Below, one piece after another: positions 50,206 to 60,000 of a DNA stretch of 64,000 nt. Made by a program: the position numbers and the translations under genes. This stretch comes from Blastocatellia bacterium (GTDB lineage Bacteria; Acidobacteriota; Blastocatellia; Chloracidobacteriales; Chloracidobacteriaceae), in NCBI GenBank assembly GCA_019695185.1, contig JAIBAN010000008.1:78354-142353 (forward strand). The letters run 5' to 3'. The notes beneath the pieces are model-generated. The model was given only the letters and a program-made list of their open reading frames with translations. It was not told the DNA's origin and did not search any database. Position 1 is the first letter of the stretch, and the number at the start of each line of letters is the position of its first letter.

Positions 50206-52403
50206 TTCTTAATTCGCACTGCACAGACCTTGTATTCCGGAATCTTGGAAATCGGGTCCTGGGCGCTGATGGTCAGGCGGTTGATGCTTTGGCGTCCGGC
50301 CCAGTGATAGGGCACAAACACCGTATCCGGACGGATGGTGGTGACAACATGAGCCGGAAGCTGAATGCTGCTCCGGCGGGATTCGACCGTGACCTGGTCG
50401 CCATCGGAAATCCCATACTTTTCGGCCAGCTTGGGATGAAGTTCGAGGCGCGGTTCGCTGTACTGGTCCACCAGCGGGCCGATGCGCCGGGTTTGGGACC
50501 CCGACAGAAAATGACTCACCACCCGTCCGGTGGTCAAAATCACTGGATAGTCGGCGTCCACATCTTCGGTGGGCGGAGTGTAGGGAGCGACGTTAAACCG
50601 TGCTTTTCCGTCAGGGAAATAAAACGGCCCGGCCCCCTTGGCAATCGGGTTCCAGGAACCCGGTTCAAACATGCGCAACGTGCCCGGATGGTCTTCGCTT
50701 GGACAAGGCCAGAACACACCGTTCTGCTTTTCAATCTTTTCGTAAGTAATCCCGGAGTAATCGCAGGTGCCGCCTTTGGAAGCCACCCGCAGTTCCTCAA
50801 AAATCTCGCCCGGATTGGCAAAGGAAAACCCCTTGCGGCAGTCCAGCCGGTGGGCAATGTCCTGGATGATGGTCCAATCGGCGCGGGCATCGCCGGGCGG
50901 TTCCACGACTTTGTTGATACGAATGACGCGACCTTCGACTTGCGCCACCACGCCTTCGTCCTCCTCGTGGAGCGAGCCCGGCAGGACCACATCCGCGTGG
51001 TGGGCGGTTTCGTTCAGGAAGAAATCAATCGCCACATAAAAATCGAGCTTTTCCAGGGCTCTGGTAATGAAATCGCTGTCCGGCAGCGAAACCTTGGGAT
51101 TGAAACAAATCGAAAGCAGCCCGTGGATGTTGCCCCGGTCAATTTCGCGGAAAATTTCATAGGCATCCACACCCGCCTTGGGAATTTCATCCGCTTCGAC
51201 GCCCCAGACTTTGGCGACATAGGCGCGGTGGTCCGGATTGGAAATATCGCGGCCACCCGGCAACTGGTCGCATTTCTGGCCATGTTCGCGCCCGCCCTGC
51301 CCGTTCCCCTGCCCGGTAATCGTGGCATAGCCGCAGCCCTCGCGGCCAATCCGGCCCGAAGCCAGCACGATGTTGATGGCTCCGAGGACATTTTGGACGC
51401 CGTGGCTGTGGTGCTCGATACCGCGTGCGTGCATGAGAAAACTGGATTTGGCGGTGCCCCACCATTCCGCCGCCTGACGGATGGATTTCTCGGCAATACC
51501 GGTCACGTCCGAAGTCCGTTTCGGGTTCCACTGGCTGACATGCTCGGCCAGAGCTTCAAATCCAACTGTGTGCTGCTCGATAAACCGGTGGTCGAGCCAG
51601 TCGTTTTCAATCATCAAATGCAGAATGCCGTTAAAGAGTGCGATGTCCCGGCCCGGTTTGACCGGCAAAAACAGGTTGCAGGTGCGGGCAATCGGGGTGA
51701 TGCGCGGGTCCACGACAATGATTTTGGCCCCGTTTTCACGGGCTTGCCAGACATAATCGGTGGTAATCGGGAAGCATTCCGCCACGTTGGAGCCGCTAAT
51801 CCAGATGACTTCGGCCTTGGGGATGTCGCTCCAGGGATTGGCGGCGCGGTCCACGCCAAACGCTTTTTTATTTCCGGCTCCGGCGCTGACCATGCAGAGG
51901 CGTCCGTTGTAATCAATGTTGGCGGTCTTGAGTGCCAGCCGGGCAAATTTCCCCATCAGGTAGGTTTTTTCCGAAGTCAAACTGGCTCCGCTCAAAACCG
52001 CAAAGGCATCCCGCCCATATTTTTCCTGAATCCGCTTGATTTCGGCGGCCACCCGGTCGAGGGCTTTTTCATACTCCATCGGACGAAATCCGCCGGGACT
52101 GTTCGGGTCACGCTCCAGTGCGGTGACCAACCGGTCCGGATGGGCACCTTGCAGGTATCGTTTGACACCTTTCGGGCAGAGCATTCCCCGGTTGAAGGGA
52201 AAGTCTTCGCGGGGCTCAAACCCGATGACCTGGTTGTCTTTCACTTTGAGGTGAATGCCGCATTGCATACCGCAAAAGCAACAATGGGTGGCCACGGTTT
52301 TGTCGGGCTCCACGCCAGTGGCCAGCCGATTTCCCAGACTGCGGGCCAAATGCGGGCCAAAATGTTCGGTGATGTTTTCGAGACTGACAGGTAAGGTAGC
52401 CAT
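50184..52403 (-). CDS. Molybdopterin nitrate reductase, cytoplasmic NasA/NarB-like
   Basis: The 739-residue protein has an N-terminal 4Fe-4S motif, C41-x2-C44-x3-C48 and C76 ([17 protein letters not shown]). A Cys is the expected molybdenum ligand (C170 in [11 protein letters not shown]), followed by molybdopterin-binding stretches ([32 protein letters not shown]) and the C-terminal dinucleotide-binding domain. Size and motifs fit assimilatory NasA/NarB and periplasmic NapA more than NarG, whose ligand is Asp. There is no Tat signal, so the enzyme is cytoplasmic. Formate dehydrogenase is an alternative, but neighbouring NarK, NrfHA and hemerythrin genes favour nitrate. No Shine-Dalgarno sequence precedes the ATG, which abuts a palindromic repeat array. 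Confidence 0.88.
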   Translation of the reverse strand: MATLPVSLENITEHFGPHLARSLGNRLATGVEPDKTVATHCCFCGMQCGIHLKVKDNQVIGFEPREDFPFNRGMLCPKGVKRYLQGAHPDRLVTALERDPNSPGGFRPMEYEKALDRVAAEIKRIQEKYGRDAFAVLSGASLTSEKTYLMGKFARLALKTANIDYNGRLCMVSAGAGNKKAFGVDRAANPWSDIPKAEVIWISGSNVAECFPITTDYVWQARENGAKIIVVDPRITPIARTCNLFLPVKPGRDIALFNGILHLMIENDWLDHRFIEQHTVGFEALAEHVSQWNPKRTSDVTGIAEKSIRQAAEWWGTAKSSFLMHARGIEHHSHGVQNVLGAINIVLASGRIGREGCGYATITGQGNGQGGREHGQKCDQLPGGRDISNPDHRAYVAKVWGVEADEIPKAGVDAYEIFREIDRGNIHGLLSICFNPKVSLPDSDFITRALEKLDFYVAIDFFLNETAHHADVVLPGSLHEEDEGVVAQVEGRVIRINKVVEPPGDARADWTIIQDIAHRLDCRKGFSFANPGEIFEELRVASKGGTCDYSGITYEKIEKQNGVFWPCPSEDHPGTLRMFEPGSWNPIAKGAGPFYFPDGKARFNVAPYTPPTEDVDADYPVILTTGRVVSHFLSGSQTRRIGPLVDQYSEPRLELHPKLAEKYGISDGDQVTVESRRSSIQLPAHVVTTIRPDTVFVPYHWAGRQSINRLTISAQDPISKIPEYKVCAVRIKKGLRTED

Positions 52404-52411
52404 AATTGGTT

Positions 52412-52565
52412 TTGAGTTCCGCCTTCAGGCGGCTGTTTTGAGTTCCGCCTTGAGGCGGCTGTTCTGAGTTCTGCCTTCAGGCGGCTGTTTGGAAGGCAGC
52501 CGAAAGACTGCCTTTAAAAGAAAGAAGACTCAGAACAGCCACCTCAAGGCGGAACTCCAAACTTG
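52412..52565. repeat. Inverted 26-bp palindromic units upstream of the molybdopterin gene
   Basis: Three units of the 26-mer (GAGTTCCGCCTTCAGGCGGC...) start at 52414, 52440 and 52466, and an opposite-facing unit lies at about 52534-52564. The unit is the same as that at 41393-41496, in reverse orientation. A loose hairpin (AAGGCAGCCGAAAGACTGCCTT, shown here by its ends near 52493 and 52513) lies between. The whole intergenic stretch is made of these units, with no other feature. Confidence 0.85.
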
Positions 52566-52577
52566 GAACTCCAAACT

Positions 52578-53609
52578 TTACCGGTTCCACATCCGCCCCT
52601 GCGCAATCGCCAGCATGCGGCGGCGGCAGGCCGGGCAAATATGTTGGTAATGGTCAGTGGGACCGTTTTCGATTTCGTACTTGTAGCCAAGTTGTTGTTG
52701 GACCGTCATCAAATCCGTGACGTGCAGCAGCGAGGCAAAAGGTTCCTTGCAGCGGGCACAATGGGCCTGGGTTTCAAGACCGCCGACCCGTTTGTAAAAG
52801 CTGACACCCAACTGCGCCGGACGTTGGAAAATATGGAAAAACTTGCCAAACGGCAGCCAGAGCAGAGTGAAAATTACGGTGATGGCATGCAGCAGGGAGA
52901 GAAATTCATACCCCTGGCCCCGCATCCAGGAATAACTGGCCGTCAGCATGAGTCCCGTGACGCTGACCGCAAAGAGCAGAATCAAAGGCAGGAAATCCTC
53001 GCCAAACTGCTGGACTGCGGCTGCCCCGTGGTCTTTCATGCGCCGCCGCATCGCCAGCATGACCCCGGCAATCACCAGAAACGAAGCCCAGACCAGACCA
53101 TGAAAGATGAGAAAGCCCAGGATTGAATGCACTGGAAAGGCAAAAGTCGGGAAGCCGAAAACATAGGTCCGATACCATTCCAGGTTGCCTGGTTCGGTCT
53201 GGAAGTGAATCCAGCCAAACACCAGCGGAAAGGTAATCGCCGTCGCCAAAACACAACCCCACATAATCAGCCAGTGAGCCCCCCAACGGCCTTTTCCCCG
53301 GTTGAAGATAAACCGGTTGAAGGCAAAGTCCACGGTCACTTTCCGGACCCAATGCACCAGGTTTCCCGCCAAAAAAGCGGGTTGTAAAAAAAGCTGCCAA
53401 CCGCGTTTCCAATACATCGCGGTTGGCGGACGCTGTAACCACATGGAATACCGATAGGTGATGCCAAAGGTGGCAAACAGGACGGCAAAGGTATAACCCA
53501 CCAAGGCAGCATCAAAATGGGCCAGATTGCGGGAGCCAAACACGATGGCTGCCGCCAGCAATCCCATGACACAAAAACCCCAAACAGTTGCCTTTACTTT
53601 TTCCTGCAT
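52578..53609 (-). CDS. NarI-like multi-TM cytochrome b-type protein with zinc-ribbon-like tail
   Basis: The 343-residue protein has five to seven TM helices with His residues suited to b-heme ligation ([55 protein letters not shown]). The end of the last helix ([15 protein letters not shown]) resembles the NarI/DsrM family of quinol-oxidising membrane subunits. A soluble C-terminus carries paired CxxC motifs (HCARCKEPF and ICPACRRRM, about 284-335), a probable zinc or iron site not found in NarI. It most likely passes electrons from menaquinol to the Fe-S proteins of the nitrate reductase complex. Heme content is inferred. Confidence 0.82.
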   Translation of the reverse strand: MQEKVKATVWGFCVMGLLAAAIVFGSRNLAHFDAALVGYTFAVLFATFGITYRYSMWLQRPPTAMYWKRGWQLFLQPAFLAGNLVHWVRKVTVDFAFNRFIFNRGKGRWGAHWLIMWGCVLATAITFPLVFGWIHFQTEPGNLEWYRTYVFGFPTFAFPVHSILGFLIFHGLVWASFLVIAGVMLAMRRRMKDHGAAAVQQFGEDFLPLILLFAVSVTGLMLTASYSWMRGQGYEFLSLLHAITVIFTLLWLPFGKFFHIFQRPAQLGVSFYKRVGGLETQAHCARCKEPFASLLHVTDLMTVQQQLGYKYEIENGPTDHYQHICPACRRRMLAIAQGRMWNR

Positions 53610-53700
53610 AGCTGCACCTATCGTTTCGAGGGAAAACCTGGGAGAGCCAAGTCAACTTTTCAGATGTGACGTTGACTCTCCAGAACTCATCCTTGGTATT

Positions 53701-55209
53701 TTACTTCTTGGGAGCGGAGGCAGCCGGAGGCTGGGTTGCAGGAGCAGTGGCCGGAGCACCTGCGGCAGGTGCCGGAGTGGCCGGAGCACTTGCGACCGTA
53801 CCTTTTGTGCCGTCACGCAAGGCCAACTGGCCTTTTCGGGAATAGTTGACCGATTCACCCAAAATCCGCATGGACTCCTGCGGGGCATGGAACCCGGTTG
53901 AATTTTCCGCCTCGACGAAATCCAGATAAAACTGCGCCCGCCGTTGGAAGTCGTGGGCCGAAGTCAATTCCGCATCCGTCTTGCCGGCGGCTTTGGCGGC
54001 TTTGAGGTCGGTGATTAAATCCATCAATGAATCCATCGCAATGTTGCGCATTTTGTAGGTGCGTTCCTGGATGGTTTCGACCCGTGCCTTGAGTTCCTCT
54101 TCCGGCCACTTATGGCAGGTCTGGCAGGCATTGTTGATGTTGAGCAGCGGGGACCGCACATGGTGGTCGCTGATTTTCATCGCCCCTTCACGTTTGTAGG
54201 GCATGTGGCAATCCGCGCAGGAAACGCCCGAACGGGCGTGAATGCCCTGACTCCACATTTCAAATTCCGGATGCTGGGCTTTCAAGGCCGGAGCCCCCGT
54301 GTCGGCATGGGTCCAGTCTTTGTGCTTTACCTCGTCGTAATAGGCCATGATATCGTCCACCTTGAGCCCCTTGGACCACGGGTAAACCAGTCGTTTTTCC
54401 GGTCCCTTGAAATAGTATTCGACGTGGCACTGGCCGCAGACAAAGGACCTCATTTCCTGCCGGGTCGCCATCTTGTTGACATCGTAGTTTTGAATTCCCT
54501 GCGAGGCTTTGTAGGCGGCAATGCCTTCCATAAAGCCCGGACGGGTCACCCGCAGTTGCATACTGTAGGGGTCATGGCAATCAATGCAGGCCACCGGATG
54601 GTTGAGCAGCTTGCGGGCTTCCACATAGGGCATCTGGTTCATTTTTTCAAAGCCCTTGGTCAAATCCCCGCCTCCCAGTTTCTTGTAGGGCACATAAACC
54701 GAAGCATGACATTGGGCACAGGTACCCGGCTGTTTGACCACTACCTGCCGTTCGGTAAAGGTTTGGTCATCAAGCATGTAGGCATGGCCGCGTTCCTCCC
54801 GGAAATCCTTGGAAAAAGCATAACCGGCCCACATGGTTTTGAGCCGGGTGTCTTCCTCGATTTTCGACTGCGTAACCAGGGTGCGCGGGTCCTTTTGGGA
54901 GGGCTCATGCGGTAGGGCTTCACTGCCGCCAAACCGGGTGCGAACCTGGTCCACGGTCTTCAAATAGCCGTCATACTGAAGGGGGAAATTTTTGCCCCAA
55001 ATGGCTGGGTCTTCGGTTTCATCGGTCAGCTCCACCACGCGGAAAAACGGGTTTTTGCCTTCCTGTTTGCGCTCGATGATGTTGACCAACAACGCAACCA
55101 CTGCACCGGTCACAACCATGGTGATAAAAGCAGTCACAAAAATCAGTGACAGCCGTCGCTGCTTGGGGGTGCGTTCGGGTTTGGCTGCTGTTTCATTTGT
55201 TTCCGGCAT
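53701..55209 (-). CDS. nrfA: Cytochrome c nitrite reductase NrfA, five CxxCH hemes
   Basis: The 502-residue protein has an N-terminal TM anchor (about 20-43) and five heme motifs: CAQCH (164-168), CIDCH (208-212), CGQCH (258-262), CADCH (331-335) and CQTCH (362-366). The active-site landmarks of NrfA are present: CGQCHVEYYF and the QHPEFEMWSQGIH segment. In the best-studied NrfA enzymes the first, catalytic heme is bound by CxxCK with Lys as axial ligand; here it is CxxCH. The enzyme reduces nitrite to ammonium with six electrons outside the cytoplasmic membrane. The Ala/Pro-rich tail (about 470-502) is low complexity. GAGGAAA precedes the start; nrfH is upstream in the same operon. Confidence 0.96.
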   Translation of the reverse strand: MPETNETAAKPERTPKQRRLSLIFVTAFITMVVTGAVVALLVNIIERKQEGKNPFFRVVELTDETEDPAIWGKNFPLQYDGYLKTVDQVRTRFGGSEALPHEPSQKDPRTLVTQSKIEEDTRLKTMWAGYAFSKDFREERGHAYMLDDQTFTERQVVVKQPGTCAQCHASVYVPYKKLGGGDLTKGFEKMNQMPYVEARKLLNHPVACIDCHDPYSMQLRVTRPGFMEGIAAYKASQGIQNYDVNKMATRQEMRSFVCGQCHVEYYFKGPEKRLVYPWSKGLKVDDIMAYYDEVKHKDWTHADTGAPALKAQHPEFEMWSQGIHARSGVSCADCHMPYKREGAMKISDHHVRSPLLNINNACQTCHKWPEEELKARVETIQERTYKMRNIAMDSLMDLITDLKAAKAAGKTDAELTSAHDFQRRAQFYLDFVEAENSTGFHAPQESMRILGESVNYSRKGQLALRDGTKGTVASAPATPAPAAGAPATAPATQPPAASAPKK

Positions 55210-55249
55210 ATGTTTTCCTCGACTTGGCTTCCGGCTTCTGGTTTTGTGG

Positions 55250-55273
55250 CTCAGTCCTCAGTCCTCAGTCCTG
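55250..55273. repeat. CTCAGTCCT array between nrfH and nrfA
   Basis: Two to three units of the 9-mer CTCAGTCCT occupy the 90-bp gap between nrfH and nrfA. There is no matching reverse array here, unlike at 50089-50205. On the transcribed (minus) strand it reads AGGACTGAGGACTGAG. Confidence 0.8.
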
Positions 55274-55299
55274 AAGGCACCTTCAGCCCTCATTACTTT

Positions 55300-55782
55300 T
55301 TAGTGCATGTGCCCGACATTGCGGTGACATTGCAGGCAGGAAATCTCGTCTCCGGCCTTGTGATTGGCTTCAATGCTGGAGGTGATTTCCGCATGGCATT
55401 TGCGGCAGGCGTTTTCCGTAATTTCCCGATTGTGTTTCTTGATTTGAATCGGCTCATGAAACCGCCCGGTGGTAAAAGCAAACGAATGCCAAAACCCGTT
55501 GGAAGCCTTATTGGCATATTTGCCGACAAAACCTTGCGGCGTATGGCAGTCGTTACAGGTGGCAGCCGAACGGTGACTCGATTTCAGCCATCCGTCATAC
55601 TGGTCGCGCATCACGTGACAATTGGCGCAGGCTTGCGGGTCGTTAAACAGGTAGGCGGTTCCTTTGGCATACAAAAAGGTGTACAGCCCAACCCCTCCCA
55701 CTATCCCCACAGCAACACTGAGCGCAACCGTTTTGGTTTTATTCATGGTGGTCAGCCGGTCAAAAAGTTTCCGAATCCACAC
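55300..55782 (-). CDS. nrfH: Cytochrome c nitrite reductase small subunit NrfH, tetraheme quinol dehydrogenase
   Basis: A GTG start at 55782 with AAGGAG seven bases before it is preferred to the internal ATG at 55746. The 160-residue protein has one TM helix (about 18-38) and four heme motifs: CANCH (52-56), CNDCH (76-80), CRKCH (126-130) and CLQCH (149-153). A Met follows the first motif (CHVM), as in NrfH where it binds heme 1. It takes electrons from menaquinol and hands them to NrfA on the outer face of the membrane. It is the first gene of the island and lies opposite the Crp/Fnr regulator. Confidence 0.95.
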   Translation of the reverse strand: MWIRKLFDRLTTMNKTKTVALSVAVGIVGGVGLYTFLYAKGTAYLFNDPQACANCHVMRDQYDGWLKSSHRSAATCNDCHTPQGFVGKYANKASNGFWHSFAFTTGRFHEPIQIKKHNREITENACRKCHAEITSSIEANHKAGDEISCLQCHRNVGHMH

Positions 55783-56138
55783 GGCGCGTCTCCTTATTGC
55801 GGGCGGGCTCTCAAAAAATCAGTGCCTGCCTGAAATGAAAAATCACGAATCTGAAGTCATCCTGCTGTGCAAACGTGGTGCCAAAGTGGAAAAACCTAAA
55901 AACTGCAAGTAAAATACAACAAATCCACTTAAATGACAGTGGGGGCGGGTAAAATTTCCCGCCCGGACTGAGGAAAATTTCCCACTTTGTAATTCAAAGA
56001 TGAGGTTCAGATGTCATTTTCCTGACTTTGATTGAAAGGGTAACCTTGCCATCGTCACTTCGGCTATAACACAAATCACACCCGGCAGGCCGGCCACATG
56101 GTAAGATGTGAACCCCACCAACTCAGAGAGAATCTCCC
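55783..56138. promoter_or_regulatory. Divergent nrfH/crp control region with GC-flanked palindrome
   Basis: These 356 bases must hold the promoters of the nitrate island and its divergent Crp/Fnr-type gene. A clear palindrome, GGGCGGGTAAAATTTCCCGC (55943-55964 in full, 7-bp GC arms around TAAAATTT), lies near the middle. Part of it, AAAATTTCCC, is repeated directly at 55974-55983. No classical FNR or DNR box (TTGAT-N4-ATCAA) was found by eye. The palindrome is the best operator candidate for the regulator next door. Confidence 0.6.
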
Positions 56139-56828
56139 ATGCAATCCGACAAAATCCGCGCGCTCCACCGCACCCTGTTGTTTGGCAGCCTCGACCAGCC
56201 GGAACTAGAGCAGTTGGCCCAGCGGGCGGTTTTTCGCTCCGTCCGGAAAAATGAAATTTTGTTTCAGGCCGGCGACATTGCGCAGGGCATGTATGTGATA
56301 GTCGAAGGTTCGCTGCGGGCCGTTCGAACCAATCTGGATGGACGGGAACAGGTCATCCACGTCGAACGGGCCGGTTCCACGGTGGCTGAAATTCCGGTTT
56401 TTGACGGAGGGGTTTATCCCTCAACCGTGGTGGCGGAGGAAGACAGCGTACTGCTTTTCCTGAACAAACACGACGTGCGCGCGTTATGCCTGGAATACCC
56501 CCAGATTGCAGTTTCAGCTTTGGCGGTGCTTTCCCGCAAAATCCGGCAATGTGCCGAACTGATTGAGTTTTTGTCCTTGCGGGAAGTAGGGCAACGGATT
56601 GCCCGTCTGCTGGTGTTGGAAGCGCAAAACCGGGGCACCACAACCGGCAAAGGCACAACCATGCAATTACACTTGACCAATCAGCAAATCGCCGCTCAGG
56701 TCGGCTCGGTGCGGGAAGTGGTTTCCCGCGCCATGACCCGACTGCACAAGGAACAGTTCATCTTGCTTGAAGGCAAAACCCTGACGATTCCAAATCTGGA
56801 AAAATTAAAGGAATATGCGGACTTTTAA
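56139..56828 (+). CDS. Crp/Fnr-family transcriptional regulator
   Basis: The 229-residue protein has an N-terminal cyclic-nucleotide-type beta-barrel (about 15-125, with FQAGDIAQGMYVIVEGSLRA) and a long dimer helix. The C-terminal winged helix carries the recognition helix QQIAAQVGSVREVVSRAMTRL, typical of the Crp/Fnr family. The Cys cluster of oxygen-sensing FNR is absent, so it is closer to DNR/NNR- or cAMP-type members; the effector cannot be told. It is divergent from nrfH and so is the likely regulator of the nitrate island, perhaps responding to NO or redox state. Confidence 0.94.
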   Translation: MQSDKIRALHRTLLFGSLDQPELEQLAQRAVFRSVRKNEILFQAGDIAQGMYVIVEGSLRAVRTNLDGREQVIHVERAGSTVAEIPVFDGGVYPSTVVAEEDSVLLFLNKHDVRALCLEYPQIAVSALAVLSRKIRQCAELIEFLSLREVGQRIARLLVLEAQNRGTTTGKGTTMQLHLTNQQIAAQVGSVREVVSRAMTRLHKEQFILLEGKTLTIPNLEKLKEYADF

Positions 56829-57018
56829 TTTCAGGTACGCAACCCTGATTGCGCTTTTTTCCGGTTTATGACCAAATGCGTTACGCCTCGGCTCGGAAGC
56901 CCAAACCGACCGCCGGCCAACCCCGCGCATTTGTTTACCAAACAATAAAAAATACCCCTCCAGCCTCAACCGAACGTCTGACGGCAGTCTGTTCGGAAGG
57001 AAATGGAGCCACCGGCTG

Positions 57019-60000
57019 ATGCACATGAAAGAGACGGTTTTACACATCACGCTTGGTCCGGTTTGCGATGGGTTTGTTGAGCTGACATATTGGATAGGGA
57101 ACCCGAAACACCCGACTTCGCTTTTGCTTGAAATTTCCTCCATCAAAGGGCTCATTGAGCAGTTTGAGGCGGATGAATATCTGCCCTTTGCGGCTGAACT
57201 GACGCAGGTGGGGCAGACGCTCTACAACTGGCTGAATCATACCGACCGTTTTTTGGAACTTGAAATCGGGACGACTCCGGCCAACTACCTGTTGGTTTTG
57301 GCCTTTGAAATCAATCCCGCCCTGGCCCGGCTGCCCTGGGAAGCCCTGCATGACGGCAATCATTTCCTGGCCGAAAACCAGGAACCACGCATTGTTCCGG
57401 TGCGCTGGAAAACCGTCGAGATTCCCTCCCTGCCCCCTGCCAATCGGGATTTACATGTGGTTTTTATGGCTGCGGCTCCGCGTACCAGCTCCAGCAGCGG
57501 GTTTGAATTTGAACGGGAAGAAGCAGCACTCTTTGAAAACACTGCCAACCAGCGGGTCACCGTTGCCCTGGAAGGAACCGGAAACGTGGCCGAGTTGGGC
57601 CGCTTTTTATCAGTTTATGAAGCGGGCACCCCGGATGTGGTTCATCTTTCCAGTCAGGTGATGCACACCGCTGAAGGCCCGCGCCTGCTGACCGAATCCC
57701 CGACCGGTTCACTGGTCTGTACCTCGGCTGAGGAACTGTCCGCCAGCCTCAATGGTCAGCCCCGACTGGTTTTTCTTTCAGGCTATCGAACCGACTCCAA
57801 CGCCAAAACCGGTGCCCTGGCCAGTTTTGCCGCACATATTTGCTCAGCCCAATTGCCTTTGGTGCTGGAATGGGAGCGCCCGGCACAAGACACCCGTCCG
57901 CGCTATGCAATGCGGACGCTGTACCAATCCCTGCTGGTCGGGAACACTCCAACCCAGGCGGTGGCGGATATTTTTCAAACCTTGTTGACCCAGGAAGTGC
58001 GCGATTGGTATCTGGTCCGCTTCTACATAGCCGGGCGATTGCCGGCCCCGTTCGTGACTCCGCTTTCCACCCCTGGCCGCCAGACTTCGCCCTTGCCGGT
58101 CATGACCACCCGGCAGTTGGTTTTGAAATCGGGCCGCCTGGTGCGGCTCAACAACCGCCGGTTTGTTGGCCGCCGCCGGTCGGTGCAACGATGCCTGAAG
58201 ACCCTCCGGTTTGAGAAAGACACCTTGGGAACCGTTATTTACGGGCCGCCTGGGGTAGGCAAATCCAGCTTATTGGCGCGCTTGTGTGAACGCCTTGAAT
58301 CCGAGTTCCTGATTGTGCCGGTCACCGGCAGTGTTTCGGAGCGGAGCCTGGTGCAAACCATTTCGGAGACGCTGGGAAACCCCGCCGTCACCGCCCTGCT
58401 GCATAATCAGCGGCATGAACTGAGAATGAATCTGTGGCGGGTTTTTGAATCCATCGAAAAACCGGTTTTATTGGTGTTTGACAATTTTGAAGAGAACTTT
58501 GAAAAAAGCGGAGCGGAATGGCGGCAGCGCTACGGGTTGCCCGTGTTGAGCTACGATTCCCGGCGGGTATGGGCGGCGCTCTCGTTCGCCATCCAGCAAA
58601 CCAAGGGCCGCCACCGGGTCCTGGTGGCCAGCCGCGAGCAGTTTGCCATGCATGAAACCGGGGTCCTCCGGTTTGAGGAATTGCAGGGTTTGACCGGCCC
58701 TGACTTGTCCAAAAAATTACGCCTGCTGGAAGCTCAAATCCCCATTGAAACGAAATTTCAGACCTTTGCCCGGCAGGCCGCCGTGCTTTCGGAAGGAAAT
58801 CCGCGCCTGTTGGAACGCCTCTACAATGCGCTTCCCCAGCCTGAAGTCAATTGGGAAACGCTGCTGGCCCGGCTGGCAAACAGTTCGGTTGAACAACGTG
58901 AAGACCTGCTCAATCAGGAACTCCTGTGGCAACAGCCCATCGAATTGCGGCGGTTATTGGCCCGGCTGACGGTTTATCGGGTTCCGGTTCCCAAAGTTGC
59001 GGCGGAGGCCGTCTCCAGCGATATTCCCCACTGGCTGGGTCTTTTGACCCGCGCCACCAAACTGGGACTGGTGGAAACCAGCGGGGTCGCGGATGAAACT
59101 GTTTTCTGGGTGTTGCCTGCAATCAGAAACTTGGTCCTGCCTGACCGCCCCTTGAATGTACCCGCCTTAAAACGGACGGCGGCGCGGGCGTTGTTCCGGG
59201 TGTGGAATGCCACCCACAGCGTCAGTGAAAAAGAAGCTTTGGAACTGCATCGGCTCGCAACTGCTGGCAATGTGGCCCACATTGCCAGGGAAATGGCTTT
59301 TGTGGTTTCAAATTTCCGGCTCCGGCAGGGACGCTTGGCAGAGGCAATTGACATTTGCCAGCAAACCATCACGCAGGCCGGGAACGACTCGCGGTTGCTG
59401 CATAACCTGGCGCGGGCTGAGGAAATGCAATCCAACCCGGAACTGGCGCTCCGTTTCTATCGGGAATCGCTGGAAGCATGTCCTGCCGCTGATTTACACA
59501 GCCGGGCCACCATTCAACACAATCTGGCGTTATTGCTGGCCCATGCAGGGAAACAGGATGAAGCGCTGGAGCTTTCGCTGTCCACGCTGGAGTTGGCTGA
59601 TAAAATCGGTGATGCCCGCAACAAAGTCGAATCGTTGCAAGCACTGGCCATGCTCTATCTGGAGCGGAATGATTTGGCAACCGCCTGCTCCCATTACCAA
59701 AAAGCCCTCAGCTATCTGGTCCGTATTGAGGACCAGCCCGGTCAGGCAGCCTTGTTGCATCAACTGTCACTTATCAATGAGAAACAGGGGAACCTTTCCG
59801 AGTCTTTGCTCTTTGCCCAACAGGCATTGGAAGTTTTTGAAACCCTGGAAGACCCTGCCGGTCTCCGCACCGCCCTCAACCAAATCGGCAATATTTACGG
59901 CAAACAGGGCAAAGTCGAAGCCGCGCTTGACCATTACCGTAAATCCCTTCACCTCGAAGCCAAGTCACCGGACAACAAAGGGAAAGCCGCACCGCTCGTC

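Noticed and set aside
50289..52394. A 701-codon open frame on the plus strand opposite the molybdopterin gene
   Set aside because: It mirrors codon bias of the real gene, has no domain, and the minus-strand frame has complete metal-binding motifs.
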